Origin: Blastomussa wellsi
Taxonomy: Eukaryota > Cnidaria > Anthozoa > Scleractinia > Plerogyridae
Direction: 5' to 3'
Length of the DNA: 64,000 nt
Assembly: GCA_947652115.1 (NCBI GenBank)
Contig: OX393566.1
Location: 24,303,864-24,367,863, forward strand
Positions within the stretch are counted from its first letter, which is position 1; each line of letters starts with the position of its first letter. Shown one piece after another: positions 1 to 32,231 of this stretch. The position numbers and the translations under genes were made by a program. Below the pieces are notes generated by a model. It did no database searches. It had not been told where the DNA came from and worked only from the letters and a program-made list of their open reading frames with translations.

Positions 1-352
1 GAAGAGTCCACCCACTGTTCCAATGGATTACTCTTGGGCACAGGTGGGTAAACCTACGGAACGGCAAATCATGAAATGACCGAAATGAAAATCCGTAATC
101 AGATCTGGATAGAGCTTCGCTAGTTCCCACAAGGGCGGGTGACATGACAAAATGCTGGGGTGACCTTTGATGGACACAGTCCATTTAGAGGAGAGGAAGG
201 GAGGGGAGGGCAGGGGAAAGCGATATTCCCAAGTAAACAATTCTACGGAGACGTAGTCTGCCGGCCATTTGGGTTTCATTGATTGCTCGATTGTAACACC
301 TGTAATTCTTTGCTTTGCCTTGTCTCAGGTTAAGTTTGTTTTTCTGTTGCAG
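1..352. other. Intron sequence upstream of first visible ACLY exon
   Basis: No exon is recognisable here. The stretch ends in a pyrimidine-rich tract and the AG at 351-352 that accepts the first visible ACLY exon, so it is the 3' part of an ACLY intron. The short open frames seen here have no family resemblance. Confidence 0.6.
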
Positions 353-3300
353 GAGCTTGGTTTGATCCGCAAACCTTCTTCGTTCATGTCTAGTATCTGT
401 GACGAGAGAGGAGCGGAATTATTGTACGCTGGTATGCCCATTACAGAAGTTTTCAAGGTACACTTGCTGACGTTAGAAACCTTAGTTTTGCATGTATGTC
501 CTGTCAAAGGGGGGATTCATAGTCGACTATTGGACTTTGTACCCACAAGAGACATTGTGTCTGAAACCAATCTACACTGACAGAGGTTTTTTTTATTGAT
601 GTTTACCTTCGATTCTCTACCTGCAGGAAGACATCGGTGTTGGAGGTGTTCTGGGTCTCTTATGGTTCCAGAGAAAGTACGTTACGTTAGGCATTCAATT
701 TGTTCAATCTCATTTATTCTGGTTTATTTCCCTGAGAGAAATAAGCCAAAAAACACAAGGGCGCTCTCACTTAACTCCCATTCCTCTCGTCACCAGATTA
801 CCTGCGTACGCAAGTGAATTTATTGAGATGTGCCTCATGATAACCGCTGACCACGGCCCAGGTTAGTGTCACGTAATACACTAATATCGTCACACAACAA
901 ATGATAACTCTCAATGTTCAGTATGTTTTTACGTGCAGATTTTGTATTGGAAATCAAACAGTTGTTTACAAGTCTGATGTCCACCTGATGTCCACGAAAT
1001 GTAGGTTACAAAACTTCTTGCTCACTTTTCTGACAAATTTGTCTTTTGTCACGCCAGCCGTTTCAGGTGCACATAACACGATCGTCACAGCCAGAGCTGG
1101 CAAGGATCTCATATCTTCTCTGGTGTCTGGCCTCCTGACAATCGTATGTACCTCATTACAAGGAATTTTCGCGATACTTTAATTTCGCGATCTTCGCGAT
1201 TTTTTTAAAAAGTGTCGCGAACTTAAGTTGAGGCGAAAATTAAGTGACTGTCATTTTGTCATTATTTAAGAAAGGATGATTTAACGTAGGAAGTTTAAAA
1301 CGAGTCTGCTAAAAGATGATTCCATCCACAACGTTTTCTCTAACTGGGTCTCTAAACCTCCTTCTGTAAGTGGATACCGTAGGAAATGCGCGCTGTTTAA
1401 TACAGTTACGAAAACATATACGCCGCTTTAAACAGCTAGAGGAATTGTTGTGTTTTTGCTATTGCTGATGTTTGTTACACGTAATAGAGTCGTTTTTATC
1501 TCAGTTAAAGAAATATGAAATGAAATCACACACTCAAGGAACTGACCAACAAATTTGTAACATAAGTAAAATCGCGAAATTGTGACTTTGTATACGAAAT
1601 TTAATTGTCACGAAATATAGTCCTCCTGAGTGTAAGTGCAATTTTTGATGGCTGTTTGAATTGTATGTTATAATTTTAATAATTTTGCAGGATATACCAT
1701 AAGTAGCACCCCCACAGACACGCCACTTTACTTGACTTCCTGCCATAACCCTAGACGGCTATAGAAGAGTATTGCCCATTGTTTAATTTGAATAAGGGTT
1801 CAACTACTGGAATATGAAATGAAGTCAGTCAAGTCTGTTCATCAAGCACCTCGATATTATCGATTTTGGCAATTGGTGTATTTTTTCTGCCCGCTTTGGA
1901 ATATGAATTAACGTAACCTGCAGGCTCTTCCGTTCCTGCAAATGAAACGTTATTTTGTACTCGTGTGTTTCTGTAGGGCGACAGATTCGGTGGGGCATTG
2001 GACGCGGCAGCTCGGGTGTTCTCTCACGGTGTAGACAGTGGACAGGCGCCCATGGAGTTCGTGAATGACATGAGAAAGAAAGGACAGCTCATCATGGGAA
2101 TTGGACATCGGGTCAAATCTGTAAGTAGCCAGCTGCTAATGGGATCCACTGTCGGGGGACAATTTGGAAAAGGAAGGGGTTAGGCCGCTACCTTCATGGT
2201 TTTCTAACAACCGTGAAATTTTGTTGCCGGTTTCATTTGGAGGATCGCGTCTTTCAGGGGTTAATTATACTTACGGGAATCTTGCGAATAACGGGTCAGA
2301 GTCTTTTGTGCTCTCTCTTTCAGCTAAACAATCCTGACGTGCGTGTTGTGATTCTGAAGGACTTTGTGAAGAAGCATTTTCCCGCCACCACAGTCATGGA
2401 CTACGCTATCGAAGTCGAGAAGATCACAACGTCTAAGGTAACTTGAACACCACAGATCCACTCAGGAATCCTGTTCCCTGAAGAGATACGCAGTTAATGT
2501 ACTTTGCAGTTGCAGTGCGTTCAAAGAGCGTCGATCCCAAGTCTATTTCTCGCAAGCCGCCAGCAGTGTCCCGAGATTCTCGCCGCTCGTTTGTCGCCCT
2601 CGCTGGCCTCACGTCACGTTCGTCTTCACGGGTTTCAAATAACAGGGATCCTGCTCTGGTGCATTCTTGCTTCTGTAGTATGTTAGTTTGCTAACAGTGT
2701 GTTTTTTCATTTTTTTTAACAGAAGCCAAATCTTATCCTCAATGTAGACGGTTGCATAGGCGCCGCTTTTGTTGACTTACTTCGTCACTGTGGAGCATTC
2801 ACGAGGTATTTTCTTACAGGTCTTCTTCCGGGAAAGTGACTGAGCGTTTGGTTCATCAATATGTAACGCGGTCTTTTAAAGGAAGCCAGGAAGTAGTCTG
2901 TTCCGTTGGTTTTTAAATAGATTTGAAATGAGCGCTAAAAACGAAGCGTTGCACATCGTTTTATTCTGGGGCATACAAAAACTGTGACTTCCTGTTACAT
3001 TTGTCATTTGGGTGTTAATTTCGGATTTTGGTCTAACGAAGGGTGTTCTGGGCAAAACGCCATTATATTTAGCCGTTGAGGTCTCGTTTAGGGATGCACG
3101 CGAACAAATATAAAAATATATATTTAATTTGCATATTTTTAATTCCTTTTGTTTACTCGATGTATAATAATAATAATAATAATAACTTTATTTAAGTGTC
3201 AATGTGTTTAGCACTGCTGTGCTAATTGGGGACACTGTAAACACGTAAACAAATATTGTAAATGAAACAGAAAGTTCTTAAAAATCCCAACTGGCAGGAG

Positions 3301-4252
3301 CCAGACCAGTTGGCTATTTACAAAGCGTGGAGGAGTTGAATTCGGGACCACCGAAGACAAATCCGTTTTAGTGGCAGGGAGGAGGACTCGAACCCGGGAC
3401 CACCTGATTACAAGTCCAGCGCCCTGACCACTAGGCCACGCTCGCCTCCAAGTATTACCAAATTCAAAGTTTTCATGGTCTCTTTTAGGGGTCAAAAAAC
3501 CTTCGGCCACGCCCAGATCGGTCTCCTCTTGGGGTCTAATTCAAAATTTCCGACGAGCATCCCCGCCCCTTTCATATGCGAGTCTCCCCCAGGGAGGTTC
3601 TATTCACCTGTTCCGTTCGCTCGGTTTGTTGGAAGGTCTTGCTTTCACTGTCGTTTTCACGTTGTTGGTCTCGCTGACTGCGGAAGTTTCTTTTGTTTGC
3701 ATTGTCTTTTCAGTGTTTTTCTAGTACTTGAAGCGAAAGAAGTAGACGTTTTCTGTATATTTTGCTATTAAATTAGTGTTGTTGCGCTATTTCAGGGAGG
3801 AAGCTGACGAATTTGTAGAGATTGGGGCTCTTAACGGATTGTTTGTGTTAGGAAGATCGATCGGTTTTATTGGTAAGTTTGTTTGATTGTTGATTTCCAG
3901 CTTCTCTGTTAACGGGTCTGTTGTCTGGCCAAAAGCGCACAATGATCACTCTCTCGACCACTGGCTATTTAGGTGGATGCTGGTATATTTTTCTTACCGC
4001 CATGTCCCTTATTGAAACTCCCTTGATTTGCGACTAAATTCTCCCAACAAGTGCCCCAATAAAAGTAGAGTCTGGTAAGGAGAATTTTTGTCGACATCAA
4101 GGCAGTTGCTAAAACACTGTTTTGAATATTCTTTAGGGCATTACTTGGATCAGAAGCGTTTGAAGATGGGCTTATACAGACATCCGTGGGACGACATCAC
4201 GTACATCATGCCCGACCATCTGAACGATCTCCGCCCGGCCAGCTTTGAATAA
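353..4252 (+). CDS. ACLY: ATP-citrate lyase, C-terminal exons (5' end outside window)
   Basis: ATP-citrate lyase makes cytosolic acetyl-CoA and oxaloacetate from citrate, CoA and ATP, feeding lipid synthesis and acetylation. Nine exons are visible: 353-457, 627-676, 797-861, 1058-1143, 1977-2120, 2324-2437, 2723-2805, 3796-3872 and 4137-4252. All have AG/GT borders and their phases join into 279 codons ending in TAA at 4250-4252. The product closely follows the last quarter of animal ACLY, the citrate-synthase-like (citryl-CoA lyase) module. Visible landmarks are [20 protein letters not shown] and GIGHRVKS, which carry the conserved histidines, then [15 protein letters not shown] and [18 protein letters not shown]. 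The C-terminus runs on as [10 protein letters not shown], slightly longer and different from the vertebrate end as I recall it. The ATP-grasp and CoA-ligase parts must lie left of the window. No frameshift or internal stop is seen. Confidence 0.96.
1149..1620. mobile_element. MITE, TA-target family A, copy 1 (degenerate)
   Basis: This copy lies in the ACLY intron 1144-1976 and begins about five bases after the splice donor. It starts with a degenerate form of the terminal motif TACCTTATTACATGAAA and carries the repeated motif TCGCGAAATT. It aligns by eye with the better copy at 26714-27098 at both ends and at an internal GACTGTCATT motif near 1246. The right terminus is decayed. No coding capacity is seen. 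The rest of the intron holds nothing recognisable. Confidence 0.65.
3010..3607. mobile_element. DNA element family B, copy 1, split by a SINE
   Basis: Sequence at about 3010-3140 and 3465-3607 together matches, by eye, one element at 60905-61208 in the opposite orientation. Shared pieces include GGGTGTTCTGGGCAAAACG, the spaced CCCTAAANGAGACC-like motif, a run containing GCCACGCCCAGAT and the end CCCCTTTCATATGCGAGTC. The end motif at about 3570-3600 has an inverted counterpart at the opposite end of the 61 kb copy, so the intact element would have terminal inverted repeats. The middle is occupied by the SINE at 3163-3449. Confidence 0.6.
3163..3449 (-). mobile_element. tRNA-derived SINE
   Basis: On the minus strand the element starts at 3449 with a tRNA-like head. 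It has an A-box-like CGTGGCCTAGTGGTCAGG, an anticodon-arm-like stretch containing CTTGTAA and a B box GGGTTCGAGTCC. A unique body follows with CCAACTGGTCTGGCTCC and a second part CCAGTTGGGATTTTTAAG. The 3' end is a TTA microsatellite tail at 3163-3186. It is a retroposed tRNA-like copy, not a functional tRNA: the anticodon stem is mismatched and a 200-base non-tRNA body is attached. It sits in the last large ACLY intron and is related to the SINE at 55507-56035. Confidence 0.8.
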
Positions 4253-4625
4253 ATGCGTGACCGTCACGCAATATAAGCCTCGGAGTAACGGATCGCAGAG
4301 TATCACTGTAAGTTAAACTTCATCGAGAACATTCGCAAGGAAAATCTCATGAAAAAGACGAAATATCGCCAGAAGGAACCTTACAAAATTGGGAACATAT
4401 TCGAGTCGTGTGTTATTGAAGCTGGGATAACGTGAGGACGAATCTCGGTTGTTAAAACTTTGTTGGTGCGTTATTCAGTGAGAAAACAGAGGATCTGTTC
4501 AGTAATGCGTCTCATCTTTGGCTGTAACAAAGTTGCCTCTGTTGTATCATGAAATTTAAAATCCACTTTAATAATGAACACGTGCAAAGCGCTGCATTAA
4601 AATAAAATATACTTGCAATGCATGA
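4253..4625 (+). other. ACLY: ACLY 3' untranslated region with polyadenylation signal
   Basis: This follows the ACLY stop codon. A canonical AATAAA lies at 4601-4606, about 350 bases after the stop and in the transcribed orientation, so cleavage is expected near 4620-4630. The end is inferred, since no transcript is available. A TCTG-rich microsatellite follows immediately. Confidence 0.65.
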
Positions 4626-4662
4626 GTGTCTGTCTTTCCATCTGTCTGTCTCTGTCTGTCTG
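4626..4662 (+). repeat. TCTG microsatellite
   Basis: An imperfect run of TCTG/TCTCTG units lies directly after the ACLY polyadenylation region. Confidence 0.8.
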
Positions 4663-4681
4663 AATACTGGACTTGCCGAGT

Positions 4682-4702
4682 CAACATGATCAAATCATGT
4701 TG
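4682..4702. repeat. Short perfect hairpin
   Basis: CAACATGAT and ATCATGTTG form a nine-base perfect stem around a three-base loop. It is likely a remnant of a transposon end, and no function can be assigned. Confidence 0.5.
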
Positions 4703-4763
4703 AGCGACCGTTGTGCAACAGTTCGTGCACGTTCAGGAATTGGTCGCATTATGTAAGCTAATG

Positions 4764-4800
4764 TACCTTATTACATGAAATTTTCGCGACACGTAAAAAA
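4764..4800 (+). mobile_element. Isolated terminus of MITE family A
   Basis: TACCTTATTACATGAAA followed by a TTTTCGCGA run is the same left terminus as the elements at 1149 and 26714. The sequence after about 4800 does not resemble the family body, so this is a truncated copy. Confidence 0.6.
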
Positions 4801-5174
4801 AGCTGAAAAATGACAGTGGCAGTGACCCTTGAACCATCTGGAGGCAACTGCTTCTATCGTCGTTTCACTTGTCCCAGTTTCCCCTACGTTTGATCGGAGG
4901 AGGCTAGGAGGCCAAAAGTCGAATTTCGCCACCCCACTGATACCCTCGGATCGGCTATGGTGAAAGACCACCAAGCCAAAAAGATTGGCTGTTGAAACTT
5001 TGTTCATTTCATCAACAATCAAACAGGTTCCGATTGTTGAATCACCGGCCCAGATCCGTTTTTATTTTTGTTCCGCAGGATGAGGGTTGGATAAGGTTGC
5101 TGTCTCTTCACCACAAGGGTTAAAGGATTTGTTGACTGTTGATCTGTTCAGCGCTTATCTTCTGTCGCGTGTCG

Positions 5175-5362
5175 ACATTGTAATTCGTTATATCGAGGTA
5201 GATTTTACGTTTGGGCTTCCGGATTATGTTCGTTATATCGAAGAATTCGTTATATCGAGGTTCCCATATATTTTACTGTAACTTTGGACCGGACATAGAA
5301 CATCGTTCGTTATATCGAGGACTTCCTTAAATGGAGGTTCGTTAAATCGAGGTTCCACCTTA
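5175..5362. repeat. Repeated Tigger/pogo-like terminal motif
   Basis: The motif TTCGTTATATCGAGG or a variant occurs five times in about 180 bases and ends with GTTAAATCGAGGTTCCAC. This resembles the terminal inverted repeats of pogo/Tigger transposons, which I recall reading CAGTGGAACCTCGATWTAACG on the other strand. No transposase frame is seen, so it is a non-autonomous or decayed piece. Confidence 0.5.
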
Positions 5363-6197
5363 CCTAGGTTGTTCCTTGACGTCACCGAATGAAGTGTACT
5401 TCGCACTCGCCCGGGAGACGGAGAACACCTGGCCCAAATAAAGTTTACTATCCTCCGCTATCCAGATCACAATTCTAGACTATAATCGACGTCGTTTTTT
5501 ATATTTGGCTTATTGGGTCTCTTGTAGCCTGAAGTGTCACGTCAAACCAGAGTCAGACTAATGGAGATCCTAGGTACGTTAGCCACCCTGTAAGTTAGCG
5601 GCCCTTTGAGTCTTCGTTTCTGTCGTTCCTTGAGCACCCCTTGCCTGTGTTAAGTCCCTCCAGGGGAGATTGATATTAGCGTTTTGTCCCCTGGGGGAGG
5701 GTACTCCCTTAAATTTTGGATAGGTGTTTGCCGCGAAGTAACGGAATTTGATACCCAAAAACTAAGAAAGGTGTAAATGGGCCAACCTTTTGTTTCCTTA
5801 AATACGCACTGTACTGCAAAATAGCTGATTCTTGGTTTTCATGTGACGTCATAAAATTAAGAAATCAAAATTCGCTGGGCCTCTTAAAGTGTCGTTGCCA
5901 CTAGGTGTAAGGTGAACTAAAAATATATCTTTTCGCAAATTTTCAGCTCGATAGTGCCCTTCGTTTTGAAAACAGAACATTTTGAATATTTAAGTTTTCC
6001 GCCGAATGTGACATCAAGCAGACTGCCGTGGCAAAGTTGTTTTGTTTAGAAAAAGCCTATCCTTCCGATTTTCAGCAGTTTGAACATTTAGGATATAATA
6101 AATGGTGTTTATGTGAAAGTGCAATAGCTCATGAGCCCAAAGCAGTCGCTATTATTGCACAATTGAGTTCCAGATTGTTTCTCGGGCATCACGGCGG

Positions 6198-6232
6198 CCA
6201 TATTTGTGTCCGTCGGAAGGACACAAATATGG
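6198..6232. repeat. Perfect hairpin of 14-15 bp
   Basis: CCATATTTGTGTCC and its exact reverse complement are separated by seven bases, and the outer G-C pair extends the stem. It could be a transposon core or a small-RNA-like hairpin; no further support is visible. Confidence 0.6.
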
Positions 6233-6712
6233 CGTCTCCATACTGAGTTTTGTAAATTGCGTGAAACGTTTCGGCAAATAACTCGCGAATGGCACACCGC
6301 ACAGGCCTGAGACTTGGAGAAATTGTTTATTTATTTAACATATACACTCTCTGAAATTCTTAACTTCTGTAGGTAAATTGTTTCGAATTTAGTTTTTGAC
6401 AGTGAAAACCACCAATACAATTTAGGTGCCCTATCCAACGATCACACCGGGAACAATGTCAAAAGAAGCAGAAATGATACCTTATTTAAGGACTGGGAAC
6501 CGGTAGAGTAGCAGCTCTCGTAAGCTTGTACTTCTACTGGGCAACATTTGCTATTGTTTTAGGGGCTAGGGGCATTGTTCCAACCTCATGTTCCCAGGGG
6601 AACGAGGTTGGCATTGTTCCTGTTGTTTGTTCTATTGTCCTCTCAATGCGTCGCAAGCCATTCATGTGAGACCTCACGAGAGCTGCTACCTCGCCCGCGC
6701 CCGCCATAATAC

Positions 6713-6806
6713 ACCTTGTTTACCCCCCAAAATTTTGGGACGACTGTAATACCCTGGAGAATTGGGAAATAAAGGTTATGCAAAATTTTGGGGGGGTAAA
6801 CAAGGT
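6713..6806. mobile_element. Short palindromic MITE, family C copy 1
   Basis: Terminal repeats ACCTTGTTTACCCCCCAAAA and the inverted counterpart ending CAAGGT enclose about 50 bases. A related element with C-tract and G-tract ends lies at about 34939-35050. Confidence 0.7.
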
Positions 6807-6819
6807 ATATTGTAAATAG

Positions 6820-6864
<45 letters not shown>

Positions 6865-6934
6865 GTATAACAATATAATTTGGTTTTATCAACTGGGTTG
6901 ATAATGTCAATTGGCCACCGTAAAGAGATTCAAG

Positions 6935-7228
6935 AGCTGACGGTCGCGAGACACTTCAATCTCCCAAATCATTCTAAGCAACATATGGCAGTCTGCGGCC
7001 TTTCCCTTCACCAAGGAAACACGGAAAGCCGTAAAACTCTAGAACAAAAATTTGTTTTTCAAATCGGCACTCTTAATCCTCACGGTATCAACGAACGCTT
7101 TTCATTCAACTAATTTATTCCTAAGTTTTCACGTTACCAGGCACCAGCCAATAGCGAAGCTCCATCTTTCTGTATATAAATAACACACGACCCACAATTC
7201 GCTCCGACGAAGGGCTAACGCTCGAAAC
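6935..7228 (+). mobile_element. Penelope-like element fragment, 3' end (+)
   Basis: The plus-strand frame from about 6940 to the stop at 7111-7113 reads VARHFNLPNHSKQH, then KTLEQKFVFQIGTLNPHGIN. This is the tail of the GIY-YIG endonuclease domain of Penelope-like retroelements as I recall it. It is followed by about 115 bases of 3' non-coding sequence ending GACGAAGGGCTAACGCTCGA. The fragment is 5' truncated at the VARH codon and abuts an opposite-strand fragment at about 7228. Confidence 0.7.
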
Positions 7229-7623
7229 GGTTTCGAGGCATTTTTGTCGTCTTTCTCTACGTCACGAAGGTGTTCTCGGAATCGGTCGCCAAGTCATCTC
7301 CCTGTTTCGCCGATGTATAACTTTTTGCAAAGAGTGCAAATTGTGCAGTAGATGGCATTGGCTGAGGAACTGGTGAAATGATCAGTGATTTTGATAGATC
7401 GCTTGGGTCCCGATATTTTGTCAACGTTGTGAATGAAAGGGCATGTTTTGCATCGTGCGCGAGCGCATTTAAAAGTTCCGGGTTGATCACTAGTTTGGAA
7501 TGCACTTCTGACTAAAAAGTTACCTATGTTTTTGTCGCGTTTGAATGAAATTAATGGAGGTTGCGAAAAGATTCTATCAGTGTCGGGATCATTTTGAAGT
7601 AATTTAAAGTTTTTGAAAATCAT
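7228..7623 (-). pseudogene. Penelope-like element fragment, GIY-YIG core (-), broken
   Basis: Read on the minus strand from 7623 this frame runs through DPDTDRIFSQPPLISFKRDK, KCKTCPFI-like cysteines and CTLCKKLYIGETGR, the start of the GIY-YIG nuclease core. A TGA stop follows where Arg (CGA) is expected, then LGDRFREHLRDVEKDDKNAS in the same frame. The frame ends at Lys-Pro at about 7228, exactly where the plus-strand fragment would have to continue. It is a dead copy with no reverse transcriptase domain present. Confidence 0.7.
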
Positions 7624-7639
7624 GGATTAAACTGCGTGG

Positions 7640-7715
7640 TTGTGAAAATGGTCAATACCCAATCCCGCGGCACATACCTATGTAGCCGATATATGGGAGT
7701 ACTCCCTCCCTGGAC
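7640..7715. repeat. Dispersed repeat family D fragment
   Basis: CGCGGCACATACCTATGTAG followed by ATATATGGGAGTACTCCC is shared with 9640-9690, and its last part with 5690-5710. The family is probably a DNA transposon; ends are not defined here. Confidence 0.5.
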
Positions 7716-8059
7716 GTTTTGATTACGAATGAAGCAGAAGGAAAGTCTGTTTGTTTATGTCAACTTTCTGAGACTCCTGGCTGTTTTCGACATTTTTGTC
7801 GCCTCAGAGGTGCGTGCCATTACGGAAACGCACAGGATATTTCCGGATATTAAATGATGAACTGTACTAATTAAAAAATGAATTGCCGAGTTTAATTTTC
7901 TACAGTGTTACCACCTACTCCACCTGGGAACAAAGCTTACTGATGAAACTACTCTAACAAGACTGATGCGAAGCATTTCTCTTTATTTCTTAGTTAAATA
8001 GTGTATAAAACAGACTAAGGAAAACAAACAAGTAATGAATTTGACGTAGTCTTTTCTAG

Positions 8060-8139
8060 CCTGCGTAGCTGGCGGTTTATTTTGGTAGCAGGCCTTCTGG
8101 GCTTCCGGTTTCGCGGTTTTCACTAGCCAGCTACGCAGG
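8060..8139. mobile_element. Small MITE with 13-bp terminal repeats
   Basis: CCTGCGTAGCTGG at the left and CCAGCTACGCAGG at the right bracket about 55 bases. Flanking TAG and surrounding sequence do not give a clear target duplication. Confidence 0.65.
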
Positions 8140-8391
8140 GGAAGTCTTTTCCTTTTTAAATTTGCGTAGTTACAGATTTGCAAATAACCATGCAATTTTG
8201 GCCTTGAAATGGGTGTAAATCGGGTAAGATTTTTGCCTATTCTGGATAGAGTTTAGGGGACACACAAACAGCAAACACCCAACCCGGTATAAATGAATAC
8301 GCGGGTGTTTAGATGTCTCGATGTTCCGATGGAACACTGTCTCTCATGTTTGATAATGTAACTTATAGTTAAATAGTGTAGGAAACAGAAT

Positions 8392-8654
8392 AAGGCCCTG
8401 GGTTAACCTAAGACCCTAACAAGAGGGTTAAAGATAGCCCGGGTTTACAAGCTAAATTTCACAGGTAGGGTAACCCTACAACCCGGTCTGGAAACAATTA
8501 GAAAGTTATTAACCCGGGTAGGCGGGTTAACCGTACCTGGAGTGTTTACAAGGGGAAAAGTTAACCCGCCAGCCAGGGTAACCCGACGAAGAAAATATGA
8601 GGAAATATGTGAGTTCTGCTAGGGTAACCCTCTCTCCTTGTAAACGGGCCCTAA
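8392..8654. mobile_element. GGTTAACCC-rich MITE
   Basis: The element is bounded by AGGCCCTGGGTTAAC on the left and GTAAACGGGCCCTAA on the right. It contains many GGGTTAACC/GGGTAACCC units in both orientations. No coding sequence is present. Boundaries are approximate. Confidence 0.5.
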
Positions 8655-9565
8655 GGTGCCGTGGCCGGGGGATCGAAGGAACGCGTGACGGAGCCCAAAA
8701 GACGCTAGCCCTAAGGAACGCAAACAACAAATAACGAGTTTGAAATAGCCTTTTCCTGTTTAGATTTTCATTTTTTCTATTCTGGATAGAGTTTAGGGGA
8801 CAGCAAGCCTGCCATTATATATTTTTTCTCTTTAGTCTTGGTGTAGCGGCACCTGACTTTTTTCTTAAAATTCCGGACAGAAATCGCATCTTGCGGTTCG
8901 TCTGTGCTGAGATCATATGTCGTACATCCCCAGCTGGGCGCGCTGGGCTTGAAGAAATGAGATAAGTAGGTGTGAGGCGTCCGCTTACCTGTTACCTAAC
9001 TCCTTGAGCCAAAGTGGCGCATAAGGCTTGCTTAGTAAATAGCAAATAGTTGTGAAGGGAACTGCAATGAAAAAAGTATTACCTAAAGGACTACCTGATG
9101 TGCAAAAAGTCCAGAATTGAAAAAAAATATATGTAATTATGATAATAAGCACAATATCTAACGTCATAGTTTGAAGTGTCGGACATCTTCTCGCCCTAAT
9201 CCCCTTAGGCGCCGGCGACTACAAACGCGATTCTGCCAAAAAATATGGAGCTACTCATCCAACAAATATCCAAACCGAAATAGCTATAAATTAATACGTG
9301 GGTGTAAATATCATATCAGCTTTTGAGTGCCAAGTGAAGCTTTAAATATATATCCGGCAATTCCGAATATCTGATCAATTTTTTTTAAATAATTAAAATT
9401 AAAATTGTCAAAGGCTTCTAAATATTAAGGTGAACAAGACAAACCCGTAAGTTGTATCCGTCACGCCGTTCACGGGACGTAACGCTTTCAGTTTGACAGA
9501 CCGTTTCTTTTTCGTTTAGCGTGTTGTTTACGCACTGCAGATTACGAAACTAAGGATCATAGCGT

Positions 9566-9700
9566 GAAGAATGCCAAATGAAGCAAAAATGATACCCTAT
9601 TTAAGGCACGAGAACCTCAAAAACCATACCCGGCCCATCCCGCGGCACATACCTATATATACCCCATATATGGGAGTACACACCCCCCCCCCCGGGACAC
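9566..9700. repeat. Dispersed repeat family D, longer copy
   Basis: ATGATACCCTATTTAAGG, CCCGCGGCACATACCTATAT and CATATATGGGAGTAC occur in the same order as the pieces near 6475 and 7650. A C tract of thirteen bases follows. Confidence 0.5.
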
Positions 9701-10682
9701 CGGGACGTCATGTAAGGGTTTACCACTTCCACCCTAGGACTAGCAGCGCCATACAATTTCCATGACTGCGGATCGTCGAAATAGGCATTCTTTGATGCTT
9801 TGATGTGCATAATAGCTTCACGTCCAACTGACATAGCACAATACAAATCCAGAGAAATTTGCCGATGATACGTGCTCTCTCAGTTTCATTTTAGCCCTCA
9901 AGGCACAGGGTTAGCACTAATTTTGTAAAAATTATGGCGGTGTCTACCTTTTATGACAACGCAACCTTTTTGATGGCTTCTAAGGTTTGTTATAAAATGA
10001 CAAAGGGATGCCCGTTTTCCTTGCTGGGGATTAAAATTCTAAAACTATAAGTCTGGCTCTTCAAGTTCCGTGAAACGGCGCGATATCGCTAGGAGGAAAG
10101 ATCCAGGAAGTTGCGTTCGCTTGCGGATGACACGTGTTGTCAGTTTCAATTGAAATAAAGCAGAGGCATGTAAAAATTCTGGAACTGTTTTGTGTTGAAA
10201 AGAACCACAAGGCAGTTGGATAACTGTTTCGTTTTCGCCTTTCTAGCTAACAGAAATACTTTTTTAACTGATCCTCTGTGTTTCCATTTTCTCCAAGGAA
10301 TGTTTGTATATTCCTTTTGAATTTCTTCGGTTCTCGTAAATCTACTTCCGGTTTAATCGAAAAACATGAAAAATTACTTCCTTTGTTGTCAATGCTCTTG
10401 GAAAGTACGCAAGAAAGAAATGATAATGAAAGAAAATGGAGGCCTAAGTCACATAGCTTATATTCGGAGGGAGCAACAACAAAGAAGTTAAAGAAATTTC
10501 TGTAAAACGGAAATGCGTCCTACTGTGTATTTCCGGTTGAAAAATGCAATGCGCGCGCACTCGAACGAACGTGATCAGTTTTTGACAACATTTCTGAACA
10601 GTTCTACTGAGTGTCCTTGTGTCGTGTTTGGCGGAATGATTCGGCTGATCTGTGAAAACCTTACCGATACAGTAGGCTTGAA
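9701..10682 (+). promoter_or_regulatory. Putative 5' flank and leader of the HECW gene
   Basis: No exon of an upstream gene is seen. The motif ACTTCCGG, an ETS-type site, lies at about 10344-10351 and TTTCCGG recurs near 10527. No TATA box stands out. The transcription start cannot be placed, so assignment as promoter rests only on position before the first HECW exon. Confidence 0.3.

Positions 10683-32231
<21,549 letters not shown>

Larger units (their letters stand above)
4801..6712. other. Intergenic repeat-rich stretch, no gene seen
   Basis: Apart from the repeats listed, no exon-like segment with splice sites or family similarity is found. Fragments of one dispersed family recur: GGGGGAGGGTACTCCC near 5690, ATGATACCTTATTTAAGG near 6475, and related pieces at 7640-7715 and 9570-9700. 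Confidence 0.5.

Noticed and set aside
3374..3449. Possible functional tRNA gene on the minus strand
   Set aside because: A and B boxes are present, but the anticodon stem is mismatched and the sequence continues into a SINE body with a TTA tail.
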